Assembly (NCBI RefSeq): GCF_009789195.1
Contig: NZ_WSTC01000008.1
Coordinates: forward strand, 1-64,000
DNA length: 64,000 nucleotides
Direction: 5' to 3'
Source: Paenibacillus sp. MMS18-CY102
GTDB lineage: Bacteria; Bacillota; Bacilli; Paenibacillales; Paenibacillaceae
Shown piece after piece: positions 32,752-41,759 of this stretch (positions within the stretch are counted from its first letter, which is position 1; each line of letters opens with the position of its first letter). A program made the position numbers and the translations under genes. The notes beneath the pieces are model-generated. The model did no database searches and was not told the DNA's origin. It saw nothing but the letters and a program-made list of their open reading frames with translations.

Positions 32752-34503
32752 GTGTCTTTATTCCGTAAATATCGGAGCCAATACGGCCGTTCGTTCTCGA
32801 TTGCTGTCGTTTTTCTCATGTTTGAGGCGCTCGCTGACCTGCTGCAGCCAGCGATTCTTGCGATTATTATCGATAAAGGTGTACAAGCAGGCGACATGCA
32901 TACCGTATATTGGTGCGGTGGCTTGATGCTTCTCGTAACTGCATTTGGCGCTGTATGCGCATTGTTGCGCAATCTGTTGTCGAGCCGAGTGTCACAGCGA
33001 TTTGGCGCGGAGCTGCGATCGGACCTTTATCAGAAAGTGCAAAGCCTTCCCTATAACGAGATTGATAAGCTTGACCGCGCATCCCTCATTACAAGGCTGA
33101 CGAATGATGTCACACAAATCCAAAATTTCGTAAACGGCCTGATGCGAATATTCGTGAAAGCGCCTCTCCTTGGCATTGGGGCTGTTATTATGGCAGTACG
33201 CCTTAACCCGCCATTGTCGGTCATCTTGATCGCTGTCGTTCCGATTGTGGCATTGCTCATCGCAATGAATCTTCGCATTGGATTTCCTCGTTTTGCACGC
33301 GTACAGCAAGTGTTGGACCGCATGAATGGGTATACACGGGATTTTCTTTCGGGCATTCGGGTAGTTAAAGCATTCAATCGCTATGACGATGAAGCGTTAA
33401 AATTCGAGCATTCCAACGAGGCGTACCGACAGGCAAATGAACAAGCGATGCGCGGGATGGCAATTTTCAATCCACTCATCGCGTTAACTGTTAATATCGG
33501 CATTATTCTGATCTTGTGGGTGGGCGGGCTTCGTATCGATCACGGCCAAATGCAAGCAGGGCATGTCGTTGCGTTTATCAATTATATGCAGCAAATTTTA
33601 TTTTCCTTAATGACGATCTCCATGGTTTTCAACATGTTTGTGCGGGCGAAGTCATCTGCTGGCCGAGTAGCGGAAGTGCTGTCGAAGCCTGGCAGTCCGA
33701 CTGGTGAGCAATTGCCCATGCCGGATCCATCGGGTAAAGTCTGCATTTCGTTTCAAAAAGTGTCCTTTTCCTATGAAGGATCAACGGGAGAGCCCGTTTT
33801 ACATAACCTAACGTTCTCGGTGGCACGTGGGGAGACGGTTGGCATTATCGGTTCGACTGGTTCTGGCAAAAGCACGTTGGTTAGCTTGATTCCACGGTTC
33901 TATGATCCGACAAGTGGTACTGTATTCGTGCATGGCATGGATACGAAGCAAGCCGATCCGGCTTCGCTGCGTTGTCGAATGGCTACAGTTCCACAACAAG
34001 CGGTGTTGTTCTCCGGAACGATTAAGGACAATATTCGATGGGGCAATGAAGAGGCGACACCGGAGCAGATTAAGGAAGCAGCGGCTATTGCAGCAGCGCA
34101 TGATTTTATAGCGGCTACGCCGCACGGGTATGACACCATTGTTGGCCAAGGCGGTGTCAATTTTTCAGGTGGGCAGAAGCAGCGGCTTTCGATTGCGCGA
34201 GCGCTGGTGCGGCAGCCGGAGATTTTAATCTTAGACGATTGTACAAGTGCACTCGACGTCGTGACAGAAGCGAAGATTAAAGCTGCTTTGAAAAAGCGTG
34301 CAGGCCATGTAACTTGCCTGTTAATTGCACAGCGAATGAGCTCTGTCATGGATGCCGACCGCATTATCGTTATGGATGAGGGGCGCATTGCGGGAATCGG
34401 AAAGCATGAAGAGCTGCTAAATAACTGCAGGGTATACCAGGAGATTTACCGCTCGCAATGGGGAAAGGAGAGCGATCAGCATGCCGCAGCAGCACAGCTC
34501 TAA
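32752..34503 (+). CDS. ABC exporter half-transporter, degenerate Walker B partner
   Basis: 583 residues. Six-helix membrane domain (about 15-300) and ATPase domain (about 325-575): Walker A IIGSTGSGKST, signature FSGGQKQRLSIARAL, Walker B LILDDCTSALD. The usual catalytic Glu after Walker B is Asp. This is the pattern of one partner in heterodimeric exporters (BmrCD, LmrCD, TM287/288), where one ATP site is inactive. It starts at a GTG after GGGGAGGG and overlaps the next gene by 23 bases. Likely a drug or lipid exporter. Confidence 0.9.
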   Translation: MSLFRKYRSQYGRSFSIAVVFLMFEALADLLQPAILAIIIDKGVQAGDMHTVYWCGGLMLLVTAFGAVCALLRNLLSSRVSQRFGAELRSDLYQKVQSLPYNEIDKLDRASLITRLTNDVTQIQNFVNGLMRIFVKAPLLGIGAVIMAVRLNPPLSVILIAVVPIVALLIAMNLRIGFPRFARVQQVLDRMNGYTRDFLSGIRVVKAFNRYDDEALKFEHSNEAYRQANEQAMRGMAIFNPLIALTVNIGIILILWVGGLRIDHGQMQAGHVVAFINYMQQILFSLMTISMVFNMFVRAKSSAGRVAEVLSKPGSPTGEQLPMPDPSGKVCISFQKVSFSYEGSTGEPVLHNLTFSVARGETVGIIGSTGSGKSTLVSLIPRFYDPTSGTVFVHGMDTKQADPASLRCRMATVPQQAVLFSGTIKDNIRWGNEEATPEQIKEAAAIAAAHDFIAATPHGYDTIVGQGGVNFSGGQKQRLSIARALVRQPEILILDDCTSALDVVTEAKIKAALKKRAGHVTCLLIAQRMSSVMDADRIIVMDEGRIAGIGKHEELLNNCRVYQEIYRSQWGKESDQHAAAAQL

Positions 34504-36367
34504 CCCGCAACGGCCGGACATTAATGTGCCTATAGGGCCACGGCCAGGAGGGGGCGGTTTCGCTAGCCGCCATCGTGGGCCAGGCTCCAAGCCGAAGCAT
34601 TTGCTCGGTGCGCTTAAGCGGTTATGGGGTTTCATTGGAACGGAGCGCCGGAGGCTGTCCATTATTTTTGGGCTAGTTGTCGCCTCGGCAGGCATCGGGC
34701 TTGTCGCACCTTATTGGATCGGGCAAGCTGTGGATGCGATAGAAGGCGGAACGGGAAACGTTTCATTCTCCTTGCTTCGTATCGTGCTCCTTTCCCTTCT
34801 TGTCGCATACGTGGCAGATGCAGCGATTGGTTTCATTCAAGGCCGTTGGATGGCAGGCATAGCCCAGCGTATCGTGCTTCGTCTCCGAAGGGAGCTGTAC
34901 CGGAAGCTGCAGACGCTGCCGCTCAGCTATTTTGACAGCCGCCGGCATGGCGATGTCATGAGCAGGCTGTCGAATGATATCGACAACGTAAGCAATACGA
35001 TCTCACAATCGACGGTTCAGTTGATGTCAGGCGTATTGGGGATCATCGGTGCGCTAACCATGATGCTTGTACTAAGCCCGATTTTGACAGCAGCAAGCCT
35101 TATCACAGTACCGCTTGTGTATGGCCTGACTCGGATGATTGCAAGACGGACAAGCGAATTGTTTAAGGCACAGCAAGCACAGCTGGGGGCATTGAACGGC
35201 CATATTGAAGAAACGATTACGGGTGTACAGGTTGTTCAAGCATTTAACCAGGAACAACGGGCAATCGAAGAATTTAATGACATGAATAATAAACTATGTG
35301 AAATAAGTACAAATGCACAGGTTTGGTCAGGGTTGCTGATGCCGTTACTTAGTGTCATTAACAATGTCGGTTTTGCTGCTGTTGCGATAGTAGGGGGCAT
35401 CTTAGGCGTCAAAGGCCACATATCCGTTGGCGTTATTGCTAGCTTCTTAACCTATTCCCGACAATTCGTGCGCCCGTTGAACGATATGGCAGCAACGTAT
35501 AACACCCTGCAATCGGGCATTGCTGGTGCGGAGCGCGTTTTCGAGACGTTGGATGAGGATGGAGAAGCGCCGGATGAGCGCACTGCTGTGCCAATGGTTG
35601 CCCCTTTGGGGCGGATTGAATTCCAAAATGTCAGCTTCGGCTATAAGCCGGATGAGCTGATTCTGAAGCAGTTAAGCTTCGTGTCGGAGGCAGGCACCTC
35701 TACGGCGATCATCGGTCCAACAGGTGCGGGGAAAACGACGATTATCCAGTTATTGACGCGATTCTACGAGCCAACGGAAGGAACGATTACGATCGACGGA
35801 AAGCCGATTGCACACTATACGCGCGATAGCCTGCGCCGAAGTTTCGGCGTAGTGTTGCAGGATACGTATTTGTTTTCGGGGTCGATTCGAGACAATCTGA
35901 AGTACGGCCAACCGGATGCGACAGATGAGGAAATGGTACAGGCAGCAAAGTTAGCAAATGCGGATACATTCATTCAACGGCTGCCGAATCGATATGATAC
36001 GATGTTATCTGAAAATGGCGGAAGCTTAAGCCAAGGCCAGCGCCAATTGCTTGCGATTGCACGGGCGATGCTTGCGAAGCCGAAATTGTTAATATTGGAC
36101 GAGGCGACGAGCAACATTGATACACGGACGGAGCTGCATATTCAAGAAGCTTTGTCGAAGCTTATGCAAGGGCGAACTAGCTTCATTATTGCGCATCGGC
36201 TCAATACGATCAGGGACGCGGATTCGATTATGGTCATTGATCAAGGGAGCATCGTCGAGCGGGGCAGCCATGATGAGCTTATGTCGGCGCGAGGGGCATA
36301 TTATGAGATGATGGCAAGCGTAAAGGCTACATCGATAGCAGGCAATAGTGAGGGGAATAGGGAGTAA
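34481..36367 (+). CDS. ABC exporter half-transporter, canonical Walker B partner
   Basis: 628 residues. A Pro/Gly-rich N-terminal extension of about 45 residues precedes the six-helix domain. In the ATPase domain, Walker A is IIGPTGAGKTT, the signature is LSQGQRQLLAIARAM (Gln in place of the second Gly) and Walker B is LILDEATSNID with the catalytic Glu. Together with the Asp variant in the upstream gene, the two make one degenerate and one active ATP site, as in TM287/288-type heterodimers. The overlapping start shows translational coupling. A strong hairpin follows. Confidence 0.9.
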   Translation: MPQQHSSNPQRPDINVPIGPRPGGGGFASRHRGPGSKPKHLLGALKRLWGFIGTERRRLSIIFGLVVASAGIGLVAPYWIGQAVDAIEGGTGNVSFSLLRIVLLSLLVAYVADAAIGFIQGRWMAGIAQRIVLRLRRELYRKLQTLPLSYFDSRRHGDVMSRLSNDIDNVSNTISQSTVQLMSGVLGIIGALTMMLVLSPILTAASLITVPLVYGLTRMIARRTSELFKAQQAQLGALNGHIEETITGVQVVQAFNQEQRAIEEFNDMNNKLCEISTNAQVWSGLLMPLLSVINNVGFAAVAIVGGILGVKGHISVGVIASFLTYSRQFVRPLNDMAATYNTLQSGIAGAERVFETLDEDGEAPDERTAVPMVAPLGRIEFQNVSFGYKPDELILKQLSFVSEAGTSTAIIGPTGAGKTTIIQLLTRFYEPTEGTITIDGKPIAHYTRDSLRRSFGVVLQDTYLFSGSIRDNLKYGQPDATDEEMVQAAKLANADTFIQRLPNRYDTMLSENGGSLSQGQRQLLAIARAMLAKPKLLILDEATSNIDTRTELHIQEALSKLMQGRTSFIIAHRLNTIRDADSIMVIDQGSIVERGSHDELMSARGAYYEMMASVKATSIAGNSEGNRE

Positions 36368-36403
36368 TCACTTGAAAGGTATGTTCGTAAAGCAAGTATA
36401 AGT

Positions 36404-36448
36404 AGACAACAAAGCCTGTTGGAGAACTCTCCAATAGGCTTTGTTGTC
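36404..36448. terminator. Long hairpin between convergent operons
   Basis: ACAACAAAGCCTGTTGGAGA pairs with TCCAATAGGCTTTGTTGT around ACTC. There is no clear T-run, but its place between the ABC and ger operons suggests termination in both directions. Confidence 0.6.
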
Positions 36449-36449
36449 G

Positions 36450-37540
36450 CTATTCCAAAATCCCGCTATTGAGAATTTTAACTTTTACTGCTGGCTTAAT
36501 CTGAAGCTGTGGATATTGCTCGCGCCAGTTGATTCCCTTATACAGGTTGGGATGAAACGCTGCAGTCTCATGCCCAAGCTGCAAGTAATCACAATTCACC
36601 TTCTGCAAGGTTGCAATGACGGCGGCTGTTTTCACCGCAATATCTGCTGCGATTTTAGTCTCAAGCTTCGCAAGTTTCTTGTTCGTGCGCTTTTGAACCG
36701 TAAGCCCTTCTTCGACTAATTTAACTTCAAGCTTTAATGAGATGCCAATCTTGCGAAGTTTGCTTCCATCATGGATGATATCGTAGTTCCGCTTGGCGTT
36801 TTGTACAAGAACTGAATAGTTTTTGCCGTCGGCCTTTCCGATGATCAGCTGCATTTTCCCAGGAGCTCCATCCATCAGATTAGCCAGCATCGTGTCTTCA
36901 TCATTCAGATTGACACCGGTATACTTCCCGTCCCTAAATAAAGCAGTGCCTGCTAGGCGGGCGCCGCCTTCAAATGGCTCAAACCGGTTGAGCGCAAAGT
37001 CATTAATGAACTCCGTTCCTCCGAGTAGGTAATGGAGCATTTTTTTGGATGGGATTCTTCCCCGATCCTGTTCATCATCGATTAAGCTGACTAGAAAATT
37101 CGATACGGTCTGGTCTTTAATTTTCTTCTTGGCCAGCAGTTCCGATAGATTGCCGTCATACACCGCTAAGTAAGCGTACAAGGGATTAGAAATAAATTGG
37201 CTCGTAATATTTAGATAGTTTAACGGCTGGTCTTTGGCGAATTTGGGGCTTATTAGATATAGCCTGGTCTCCAGCACGGAAAGAATGCCGGGCAATTCCT
37301 TGTTCGCATTTGCAGAGGCGTCATATAAGTTAGCGCCCGTAGATAAAGGCCAGATGGGTCACCGCCCCCTTGTTGGGCATTCCGAAGCGACGAGATGACA
37401 TAGTTGACGTTGAGCAGATTGCTGTCTCCTTCATAATCGATCCCGACCACATCGACAAAAAGCAGCTTCTTCAGCTGAAGTTGGTCCCAGCATCCACTTA
37501 GCAAAAAGCTGATGGCAAGCATCACAAACACTTTTTTCAT
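36450..37540 (-). pseudogene. gerAC: Frameshifted gerAC-type germination lipoprotein
   Basis: The start (MKKVFVMLAISFLLSGCWDQ, lipobox LSGC) and the first ~75 residues are in one frame. From about GANLYDASANANKELPGILSVLETRLYL on, the Ger(x)C sequence continues in another frame to 36450. The second frame has a stop at 37359-37361, so the frame break must lie at about 37345-37359. Both halves are typical (GGTEFINDFALNRFEPFEGGARLAGTALFRDGKYTG in the second). The gene normally encodes the C subunit that completes the germinant receptor at the spore inner membrane. A one-base sequencing error is the alternative. Confidence 0.8.
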
Positions 37541-38661
37541 GTTCCGCTCCTCACCGCACCTCGAATGCCGGAAATCATGAGCAGAATAGCCGGCAGAACG
37601 ACGACCATAATGATGGAGGTGTAGTCCTGAAGCAAGGCAAATTGCAAGATGTAGTTACGTTTCGTTAAGAAAAAACTCCCGATGAAACAAACGCATACAA
37701 TCGCCCATACCCATACATGCTGTTTGCCCAATCCCTGATTGCGCAGATGCAGGAATGCTTTTGCCGCTAAGAAGAAATAAACAAAGATCGTTGTCGAAAC
37801 GATGCACACATAATAGATGAGAAATAGGATGTCAATGCTCTGCAAGATTTCAACCCGATAGTTCTTTAAGATGAATACGATCGGTTCCGGAATCACTTTG
37901 AGCTGTTCCAAGCCGAACTTCATCGTACAAATTAGGCAGACGGCAACATAGAACAAGATTGTGAAAACGTTAGCTAGCGTCATCGCAAGAAGCAGCTTCT
38001 TTTTGCTTTGCGCCTTTACAAAGGGATAGGCATAAAGCAACAGATCGTAGCCGACATATGCGCTAAATGCAGGAAAAACGCCTTTCATAACCGGAAGCCA
38101 GCCGTTAGGCAAAATCGGCAGCAGATTTCTCGCATCCAGGCCGTAAATTCCGCTGAAAATAATCAGCAAGAAACTGATGTAAACAAAGAACATGAACGAT
38201 TGTGCAATGTATGACAGCTTTTTCAGCGTTGATGTTGCGGCATAGCCACACACGATTAGCAGCATAAGGATGATCACCCAGGTTAGCGTAAGCACAAATA
38301 TCCATCTTTTTAAAATATCCGTATATAGCAAAATCAACAGAAGGCCAGAGAGGGCGTAATAGCATCCATATATCAAAATGACGGATGCGCCGGCCGGCCT
38401 GCCAGCAAGAAGCGGAAGGTAGGCGTAAAAATTCCGTAGCGAATATCGGCTGCCGAGCCACCAAATCAGCATGATCCCTGCTTGTGCAGCCAGCCCGCTA
38501 AGCAGAACAGACAGCCAAGTATCGTGGCCAGCGATACCTGCTTCCGCATGAGGCAGGGAAAGCACTTCGGTTCCGAGCTGCGTCATAACCACGAGCGACA
38601 TTAGCTGCCTGGCGGTGATGTTTTCTTCCTTCTTCAACGTTTCCAGCTCCTTGGATTCCAT
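37537..38661 (-). CDS. gerAB: GerAB-type spore germination permease
   Basis: 374 residues with about 10 membrane helices, related to the amino acid/polyamine transporters. It is the B subunit of a GerA receptor, which holds the germinant-binding site. The start ATG 38661 (MESKELETLKKEENITARQLMSLVVMTQLGTEVLSLP) gives normal length; the frame extends upstream to 38883, but that part lies inside gerAA. Overlap with gerAA is 28 bases, and the end overlaps the gerAC start by 4 (ATGA type), so the operon is translationally coupled. Confidence 0.85.
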   Translation of the reverse strand: MESKELETLKKEENITARQLMSLVVMTQLGTEVLSLPHAEAGIAGHDTWLSVLLSGLAAQAGIMLIWWLGSRYSLRNFYAYLPLLAGRPAGASVILIYGCYYALSGLLLILLYTDILKRWIFVLTLTWVIILMLLIVCGYAATSTLKKLSYIAQSFMFFVYISFLLIIFSGIYGLDARNLLPILPNGWLPVMKGVFPAFSAYVGYDLLLYAYPFVKAQSKKKLLLAMTLANVFTILFYVAVCLICTMKFGLEQLKVIPEPIVFILKNYRVEILQSIDILFLIYYVCIVSTTIFVYFFLAAKAFLHLRNQGLGKQHVWVWAIVCVCFIGSFFLTKRNYILQFALLQDYTSIIMVVVLPAILLMISGIRGAVRSGT

Positions 38662-40073
38662 AATCTTGTACGATTGCTCGGCGCTGTTTCTCTTGGCCGC
38701 GTACGCAGGCTCCAAATCGGCGCGCGAAATAACGTATCTTTCGCATCGCTCAAGGAGAACGGCGGCGAAAAGTAAGGGATACCCATTGTGTTCATTTGGC
38801 ACAGATGGATACAAATTAACATAAAGAAGAAGACGAGTCCAAGCAGGCCGAACAAAGAAGATAAAATGAGCGCCGGATAGCAAAGCAAGCGGACAGCGCT
38901 GCTCATCTCGTACGATGGCATAATAAAGGAAGCCAGGCCCGTAAGTGCGGCTACGATAACCATTGTGTTGGAAACCAGATTTGACTGAACAACCACTGTT
39001 CCGATGACAATGCCGCCTACTACGCCGATCGTTTGGCCGACGGGACTCGCCAGCCGAATCGTCGCTTCTCTCAAAATCTCCAGCAGGAGTATCATCGAAA
39101 GCGCCTCGACGAATGGGGGAAACGTAACATTTTTCAGCGAGCTTTGCAGTGTGTTGACAAAATTAATCGGCAGCAGTTGTGGGTTGAAGGCATTGACCGA
39201 TACATAAAAAGCAGGGAGGCCAATCGTAATAAAAAAGCAGCAAATACGTAAAAACCGAAAGACCGTGCCTAACAGCCAACTTGAATGGTAATCATCCGGG
39301 CTCTGGAAAAACGACCAGAACGTGACCGGCAAAATAATGACGTCTGGAGATCCGGCAGTGCTGATGATCGTCTTTCCCTCCATCAAATAAGCGCGCGCAC
39401 GGTCCGGCCGTTCGGTAATAAGCAGTTGAGGAAATAAGCTGTATTTCTTTTCCCGAATTAGCTCTTCGATAAAGCCAGGTGCTTCGACATAATCGATGTC
39501 AATGCTTCCAAGCCTGTTGTGCAGCTTATCGATAATCGTTGGATTTGCGATCGATTTTATGTACATGACAGCTACTTTGGTTTGGGAGAGCCGCCCAATG
39601 GTATATGTTTTTACAACGAAATCAGTCGTGTTGATCAGTTTGCGCATGAGGTTTATATTGGTATCTACATTTTCAATGAACGCTTCGTTCGCGCCACGTA
39701 AAACTCGCTCATTGATCGGTATATTGATTGAGCGTTCTTTCTTTAGATCTACACCGAGAAGGCAAAGTTTGCTCTCTCCACGGCGGAACAGGACAGCTTT
39801 TCCGTACATGATTGCTTGTCCAGCTTCATCGAATTGATCGGTTTCGGCAAAGTCGAGTATGGATACGACCTCCCGAACCTCGTCCTTCGGGCGGAGAACC
39901 AATGGCCGCAGAATACATTCTTGAACGAGGGTGGAGTCAATTAACGTATCGAAATAAAACAACCGGAATTCCGTTTCTCCGATGTTAAGCGATTTGGATA
40001 TAAAGTCGCTTTGTTCGGAGAAAAGCTGGTTAAAATATTGCTCTGTCGCTTCAATAGATAGGCATGGCTTCAT
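38634..40073 (-). CDS. gerAA: GerAA-type spore germination protein
   Basis: 479 residues, the normal size. The N-terminal cytoplasmic half (about 1-240) contains RVLRGANEAFIENVDTNINLMRKLI and the membrane half (about 250-440) contains TFWSFFQSPDDYHSSWLLGTVFRFLR and ASPVGQTIGVVGGIVIGTVVVQ, all typical of GerA/SpoVAF proteins. It is the A subunit of a nutrient receptor. GAGGGG precedes ATG. First gene of the gerA operon; the C subunit is broken, so the receptor is probably not functional as encoded. Confidence 0.9.
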   Translation of the reverse strand: MKPCLSIEATEQYFNQLFSEQSDFISKSLNIGETEFRLFYFDTLIDSTLVQECILRPLVLRPKDEVREVVSILDFAETDQFDEAGQAIMYGKAVLFRRGESKLCLLGVDLKKERSINIPINERVLRGANEAFIENVDTNINLMRKLINTTDFVVKTYTIGRLSQTKVAVMYIKSIANPTIIDKLHNRLGSIDIDYVEAPGFIEELIREKKYSLFPQLLITERPDRARAYLMEGKTIISTAGSPDVIILPVTFWSFFQSPDDYHSSWLLGTVFRFLRICCFFITIGLPAFYVSVNAFNPQLLPINFVNTLQSSLKNVTFPPFVEALSMILLLEILREATIRLASPVGQTIGVVGGIVIGTVVVQSNLVSNTMVIVAALTGLASFIMPSYEMSSAVRLLCYPALILSSLFGLLGLVFFFMLICIHLCQMNTMGIPYFSPPFSLSDAKDTLFRAPIWSLRTRPRETAPSNRTRLWNPRSWKR

Positions 40074-40166
40074 TCGTTTCCCCTCCTGCAGTCCGATTTC
40101 CTTACTTTAACCTCAGAAATACATAAATATGTAAAGGGATTGGGAATGCCTGAAGGAGCGCTTCAT

Positions 40167-40221
40167 AAAAAAAACAGCGGTGTACCAGGACCCTAAATAG
40201 GTTCTAGTATATCGCTGTTCC
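40167..40221 (-). terminator. Intrinsic terminator for the PCYCGC gene
   Basis: On the minus strand, GAACAGCGATATACTAGAACC pairs with GGTCCTGGTACACCGCTGTT (some mismatches), followed by eight T. Confidence 0.8.
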
Positions 40222-40250
40222 CATACATATGATCACTTAACCATCATCAA

Positions 40251-40787
40251 TTAGACACTCGGCATCGGAGTAGGCGTCGGCTTGGCATAGCCTGTTTTAT
40301 ACTCGGCGTCGATGGTTGTACGAATTTCTTTCAACGATTTGCCCTCTTGCTTCATGAGCGTAACCTTGAGTGCAATCTCCATACATACGCCACAACGCGT
40401 GCCATGATCGTCCCAGACGACGGAACCATCCTCTTTTATTTCAGCGATAAAGCAGTTCAGGTTGCTTTTATGCCCAGCGCTATCACCGCAGCCGCAGTAG
40501 CAAGGAATCCAGCCTAACGTATCTGTGATGGTAGATGCCGCTTTATAGGCGAGATAGATTTGGTTCGGTTGGGAGGACAAGAAGGAAGGCAGCTCGCTCA
40601 GGGATGCTGTTGTTTCTTGCAAATCACCATTTGCCGTATGCGAGAGGTGGTCGTGGGCCTCACTTGCCGTTGCCGAATTGGCGGGTGAATGCGAGCTGCT
40701 GCTTCCGCAGCCTGCGAGAATGGAGCTGCATAAAGCACCGGCAATGATGATCGTTTTGGCTGATTTGGCCATGGGGAACTTGTACAT
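40251..40787 (-). CDS. PCYCGC-motif lipoprotein
   Basis: 178 residues. Lipobox ILAGC (Cys27) after a hydrophobic signal, a Ser/Ala/His-rich spacer (HDHLSH), the family motif IPCYCGCGDS (about 95-104), then NCFIAEI, TRCGVCMEI and a Pro-rich end. This PCYCGC family has several invariant Cys, probably metal- or redox-linked, and is anchored outside the membrane; the function is unknown, and a role in copper handling or spores is only a guess. Strong terminator downstream. Confidence 0.8.
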   Translation of the reverse strand: MYKFPMAKSAKTIIIAGALCSSILAGCGSSSSHSPANSATASEAHDHLSHTANGDLQETTASLSELPSFLSSQPNQIYLAYKAASTITDTLGWIPCYCGCGDSAGHKSNLNCFIAEIKEDGSVVWDDHGTRCGVCMEIALKVTLMKQEGKSLKEIRTTIDAEYKTGYAKPTPTPMPSV

Positions 40788-40824
40788 ATTGTTAGATCAC
40801 TTCCTTAGTGATTAAGATAGTGGT

Positions 40825-41442
40825 TTAAGTACGAAGCATGCCATTCAAAAGCGGAACGACGGATTCAATCCAAACACTATCAGGGTCAGCCCATAACGTG
40901 CTCCAGCCAAGCTTATGGGCTTGAGCAAGGTTTGCACGTGAATCATCCACGAATAGAATCGGGCCAGGTCCAGCTAGTTGAGCAGCAGCTTTTTCATAGA
41001 TTGGCATATTCGGCTTAAAGCTGCCGCTTTCGCTGGATACGGTCCAGCTAGTTATCGATTGCCGAATGTCCGCCAGCTTTGGCGATAGCCATTCCTCACG
41101 ATGGTTGCTCAAAATATGAATATCCGCCATGCGGCTCCATGCCTGTAGCTGCTCTACAGCAGGGAGGCGTATGAGATGTTTCAGGATCAACTGGCGGCCA
41201 TCCTCGGGAGTTAATTCGGGAATATGTTTAGCTGCCCATTGCCAGAATTGCAGCTCTGTAATCGCGCCGGACCATAAGCCATCACGGACTTCTTGTTTAT
41301 AACTGGCCCGAAGCGTCTCATAGGGTACAATGCTAGTTTCCGCTAGCTCTGTCCAGAAGCCTGGCGATAAATTCGTGAGCAATACGCCGCCGACATCTAG
41401 TATGAGCTGCGGTTTGGGAAGGGTAGTTTTAGTTTCAGTCAT
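40825..41442 (-). CDS. HAD-like hydrolase (subfamily IA)
   Basis: 205 residues. Motif I is LILDVGGVLL, with the nucleophile Asp and a Gly at the +2 position that is usually Asp, as in a known group of HAD proteins with FD(L/I)GG starts. Motif II is HILSNH, motif III Lys in GSFKPNMPIYE, motif IV ILFVDDSRANLAQA. Acid/base catalysis must differ from the classic set. GGAGG precedes ATG 41442. The substrate is unknown. Confidence 0.8.
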   Translation of the reverse strand: MTETKTTLPKPQLILDVGGVLLTNLSPGFWTELAETSIVPYETLRASYKQEVRDGLWSGAITELQFWQWAAKHIPELTPEDGRQLILKHLIRLPAVEQLQAWSRMADIHILSNHREEWLSPKLADIRQSITSWTVSSESGSFKPNMPIYEKAAAQLAGPGPILFVDDSRANLAQAHKLGWSTLWADPDSVWIESVVPLLNGMLRT

Positions 41443-41759
41443 GCGAGGCCTCCAACTGCGTTTGAATGTTCTGTTTTGGCAATTATATCATGGGTGGATA
41501 GAACGCTGTAGCCTTACATAGCTTTATCTTGCGGTTACCCCAACACTGCCATTTATGCCTTGAATCTTAGTTCTCATTTTCCACATCCTCCTAATGGGCT
41601 AATTTTACACAAACTAGATAATTTCCGGAACAATATTCTAGTAAAGTGGTCCCCTATGATGTAATTTCATAATTGGGTTTGTTTTTGGTGGGACAGACCT
41701 TATATAATCAGAGATGGCAATGTTTTTATCTAGAACCGTTTAGGAGGGCCTGACCAATT
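41443..41759. other. Intergenic region between HAD and pgl genes
   Basis: About 317 bases. The left part holds the possible short peptide frame on the minus strand. The right part leads to the lactonase gene, with TATAAT at 41703-41708 and a -35-like TTGTTT at 41679, 18 bases away. Confidence 0.5.
41524..41577 (-). CDS. Possible 17-residue peptide gene
   Basis: A perfect AGGAGG (41587-41592 on the minus strand) sits 9 nt before an ATG that opens MRTKIQGINGSVGVTAR and a TAA. Nothing else in the 317-base gap explains so good a ribosome site. Family not recognised; a promoter is not clear. It may be a real peptide, a leader or a remnant. Confidence 0.35.
   Translation of the reverse strand: MRTKIQGINGSVGVTAR

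Noticed and set aside
38662-38883. Long N-terminal extension of the GerAB frame
   Set aside because: It overlaps gerAA coding sequence; ATG 38661 gives the normal family start and length.
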